Shown: positions 12,166-12,819 of the stretch, piece by piece
Numbering within the stretch: position 1 is the first letter of the stretch
Layout: each line of letters begins with the position of its first letter
Source: CAYSGX01 sp964518215
GTDB taxonomy: Bacteria; Bacteroidota; Bacteroidia; Chitinophagales; CAIOSU01
DNA length: 12,819 bases
Direction: 5' to 3'
Assembly: GCA_964518215.1 (NCBI GenBank)
Contig: CAZFFP010000088.1
Span: 1-12,819 of the forward strand
Program-made: the position numbers and the translations under genes
Notes under the pieces: generated by a model
Databases searched by the model: none
What the model was told of the DNA's origin: nothing
The model's input: the letters and a program-made list of their open reading frames with translations, nothing else

Positions 12166-12819
12166 TCAGGCTTTTCTCCTAAAGGCTCTTGCTGCAAAGT
12201 ATAATCCGGTAATTGCAATGAGCAGTAGCGCACCAAACCACACGATGTTGTTTTTAAAAAACAGCGTTATGCGCAATGCCGATTCCAAATCTCTTGCAGC
12301 AGTATGATTGGGATTGAGTTGCAACAAAGCCTCTAAATCTGCCTGTGCTTTTTCATAATCGTTTTGCAGATAAAATATTTTAGCTCGAAACCATAATGCT
12401 GTAGAATCATCTTGCCTAATATTCAAAACTTTGGTGAGGTCGGCAAGGCTGCTGTCATTTTCTTCCAAAAAATAATAATCAATGGCGCGGTTGAAATAAT
12501 AATCGGCATCAGGATTCATTTCAATGGCATTGGTATAGCAGCGAATGGCTTTTTTTCTGTCTTCCTGACGCGAATAAATCTGCCCTATATTAAACCAAGC
12601 CACATCATCTTCCGGGCGTAGTTGCAGATATTGTTCGAGATAATCCATTGCCTTGTCCGACTCGTCATTTTCGAAATATTCGTTGGCAAGCGCAATGAGC
12701 GCATTTGCTAATTGATTTTTGACATTGGCATCATCGGGATTGAACGTTACTAATTTTGAAAAATCGGCAATAGCCGCTTCATAATTTTCTATTTGCATGT
12801 AAGCAATGCCGCGATTGAA
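12166..12819 (-). CDS. TPR-repeat protein with C-terminal membrane helix, 5' end outside the window
   Basis: The last 217 residues of a longer protein. The reading frame stays open through the right window edge; the Met at 12798 is internal, because the seven residues before it (FNRGIAY) are the start of a TPR helix. Five tetratricopeptide repeats are visible, recognisable by endings such as FNPDD, LRPED, MNPDA and LNPNH and by aromatic/Ala pairs inside (AWFNIGQIYSR, YYFNRAIDYYF, ALWFRAKIFYL). After them comes one hydrophobic helix (IVWFGALLLIAITGLYFAA), then a basic tail AFRRKA, giving a membrane anchor at the C-terminus with the TPR part on one side. TPR domains bind other proteins, and the partner is unknown. 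The true start and any N-terminal domain cannot be seen. Confidence 0.8.
   Translation of the reverse strand, partial: FNRGIAYMQIENYEAAIADFSKLVTFNPDDANVKNQLANALIALANEYFENDESDKAMDYLEQYLQLRPEDDVAWFNIGQIYSRQEDRKKAIRCYTNAIEMNPDADYYFNRAIDYYFLEENDSSLADLTKVLNIRQDDSTALWFRAKIFYLQNDYEKAQADLEALLQLNPNHTAARDLESALRITLFFKNNIVWFGALLLIAITGLYFAARAFRRKA

Overview
The window reads as chromosomal DNA of a Bacteroidota bacterium, probably of the Chitinophagales/Sphingobacteriales side (inference). The signs are lipoproteins with acidic residues after the lipidated Cys, candidate TAnnTTTG -7 boxes (TAAGTTTG, TAAATTTG), mostly absent Shine-Dalgarno sequences, and a DUF1599 gene and a BT_3928-like DoxX/thioredoxin-like gene on the same strand, which I recall as neighbours in Bacteroides. 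No rRNA, tRNA, CRISPR, transposase or integrase is visible.

Layout. 58-648: DUF1599 protein. 703-1476: AT-rich orphan lipoprotein. 1477-2223 and 2811-3307: two gene-free stretches packed with repeats, enclosing a minus-strand hicA-hicB toxin-antitoxin operon (2224-2810). 3308-4513: DoxX/MauE-like membrane protein with a thioredoxin-like C-terminus, ended by a clear terminator. 4665-6035: glutamine-synthetase-family ligase. 6175-7227: FMN-type (type 2) isopentenyl-diphosphate isomerase. 7387-8442: DppB/OppB-type ABC permease, converging on 8452-9591, a cystathionine gamma-synthase/lyase-type PLP enzyme. 9866-11395: large Asp-rich surface lipoprotein, followed by a terminator. 11599-12153: small lipoprotein. 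12166-12819: TPR membrane protein on the minus strand, cut by the window edge.

Most genes look singly transcribed. Only hicA-hicB overlap. The metabolic genes (ligase, isomerase, permease, PLP enzyme) share no obvious pathway.

The most interesting part is 1487-3222. A perfect 50-bp direct repeat carrying a promoter-like TAAGTTTG box lies at both ends (1487-1536, 3173-3222). Inside are at least five repeat families: modules A, B and C, in which C is a perfect 74-bp direct repeat, and two units bounded by inverted repeats (1727-1863 and 1944-2104). The hicAB operon sits among them. This looks like an accessory, repeat-bounded module placed between the two conserved genes, duplicating the leader of the downstream one. 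A second pattern is a set of 8-bp-period AACCTT/AACTTT tracts just upstream of genes at 1-26 and 11513-11592, with an opposed copy at 11461-11492. I see no clear new defence or biosynthetic system.
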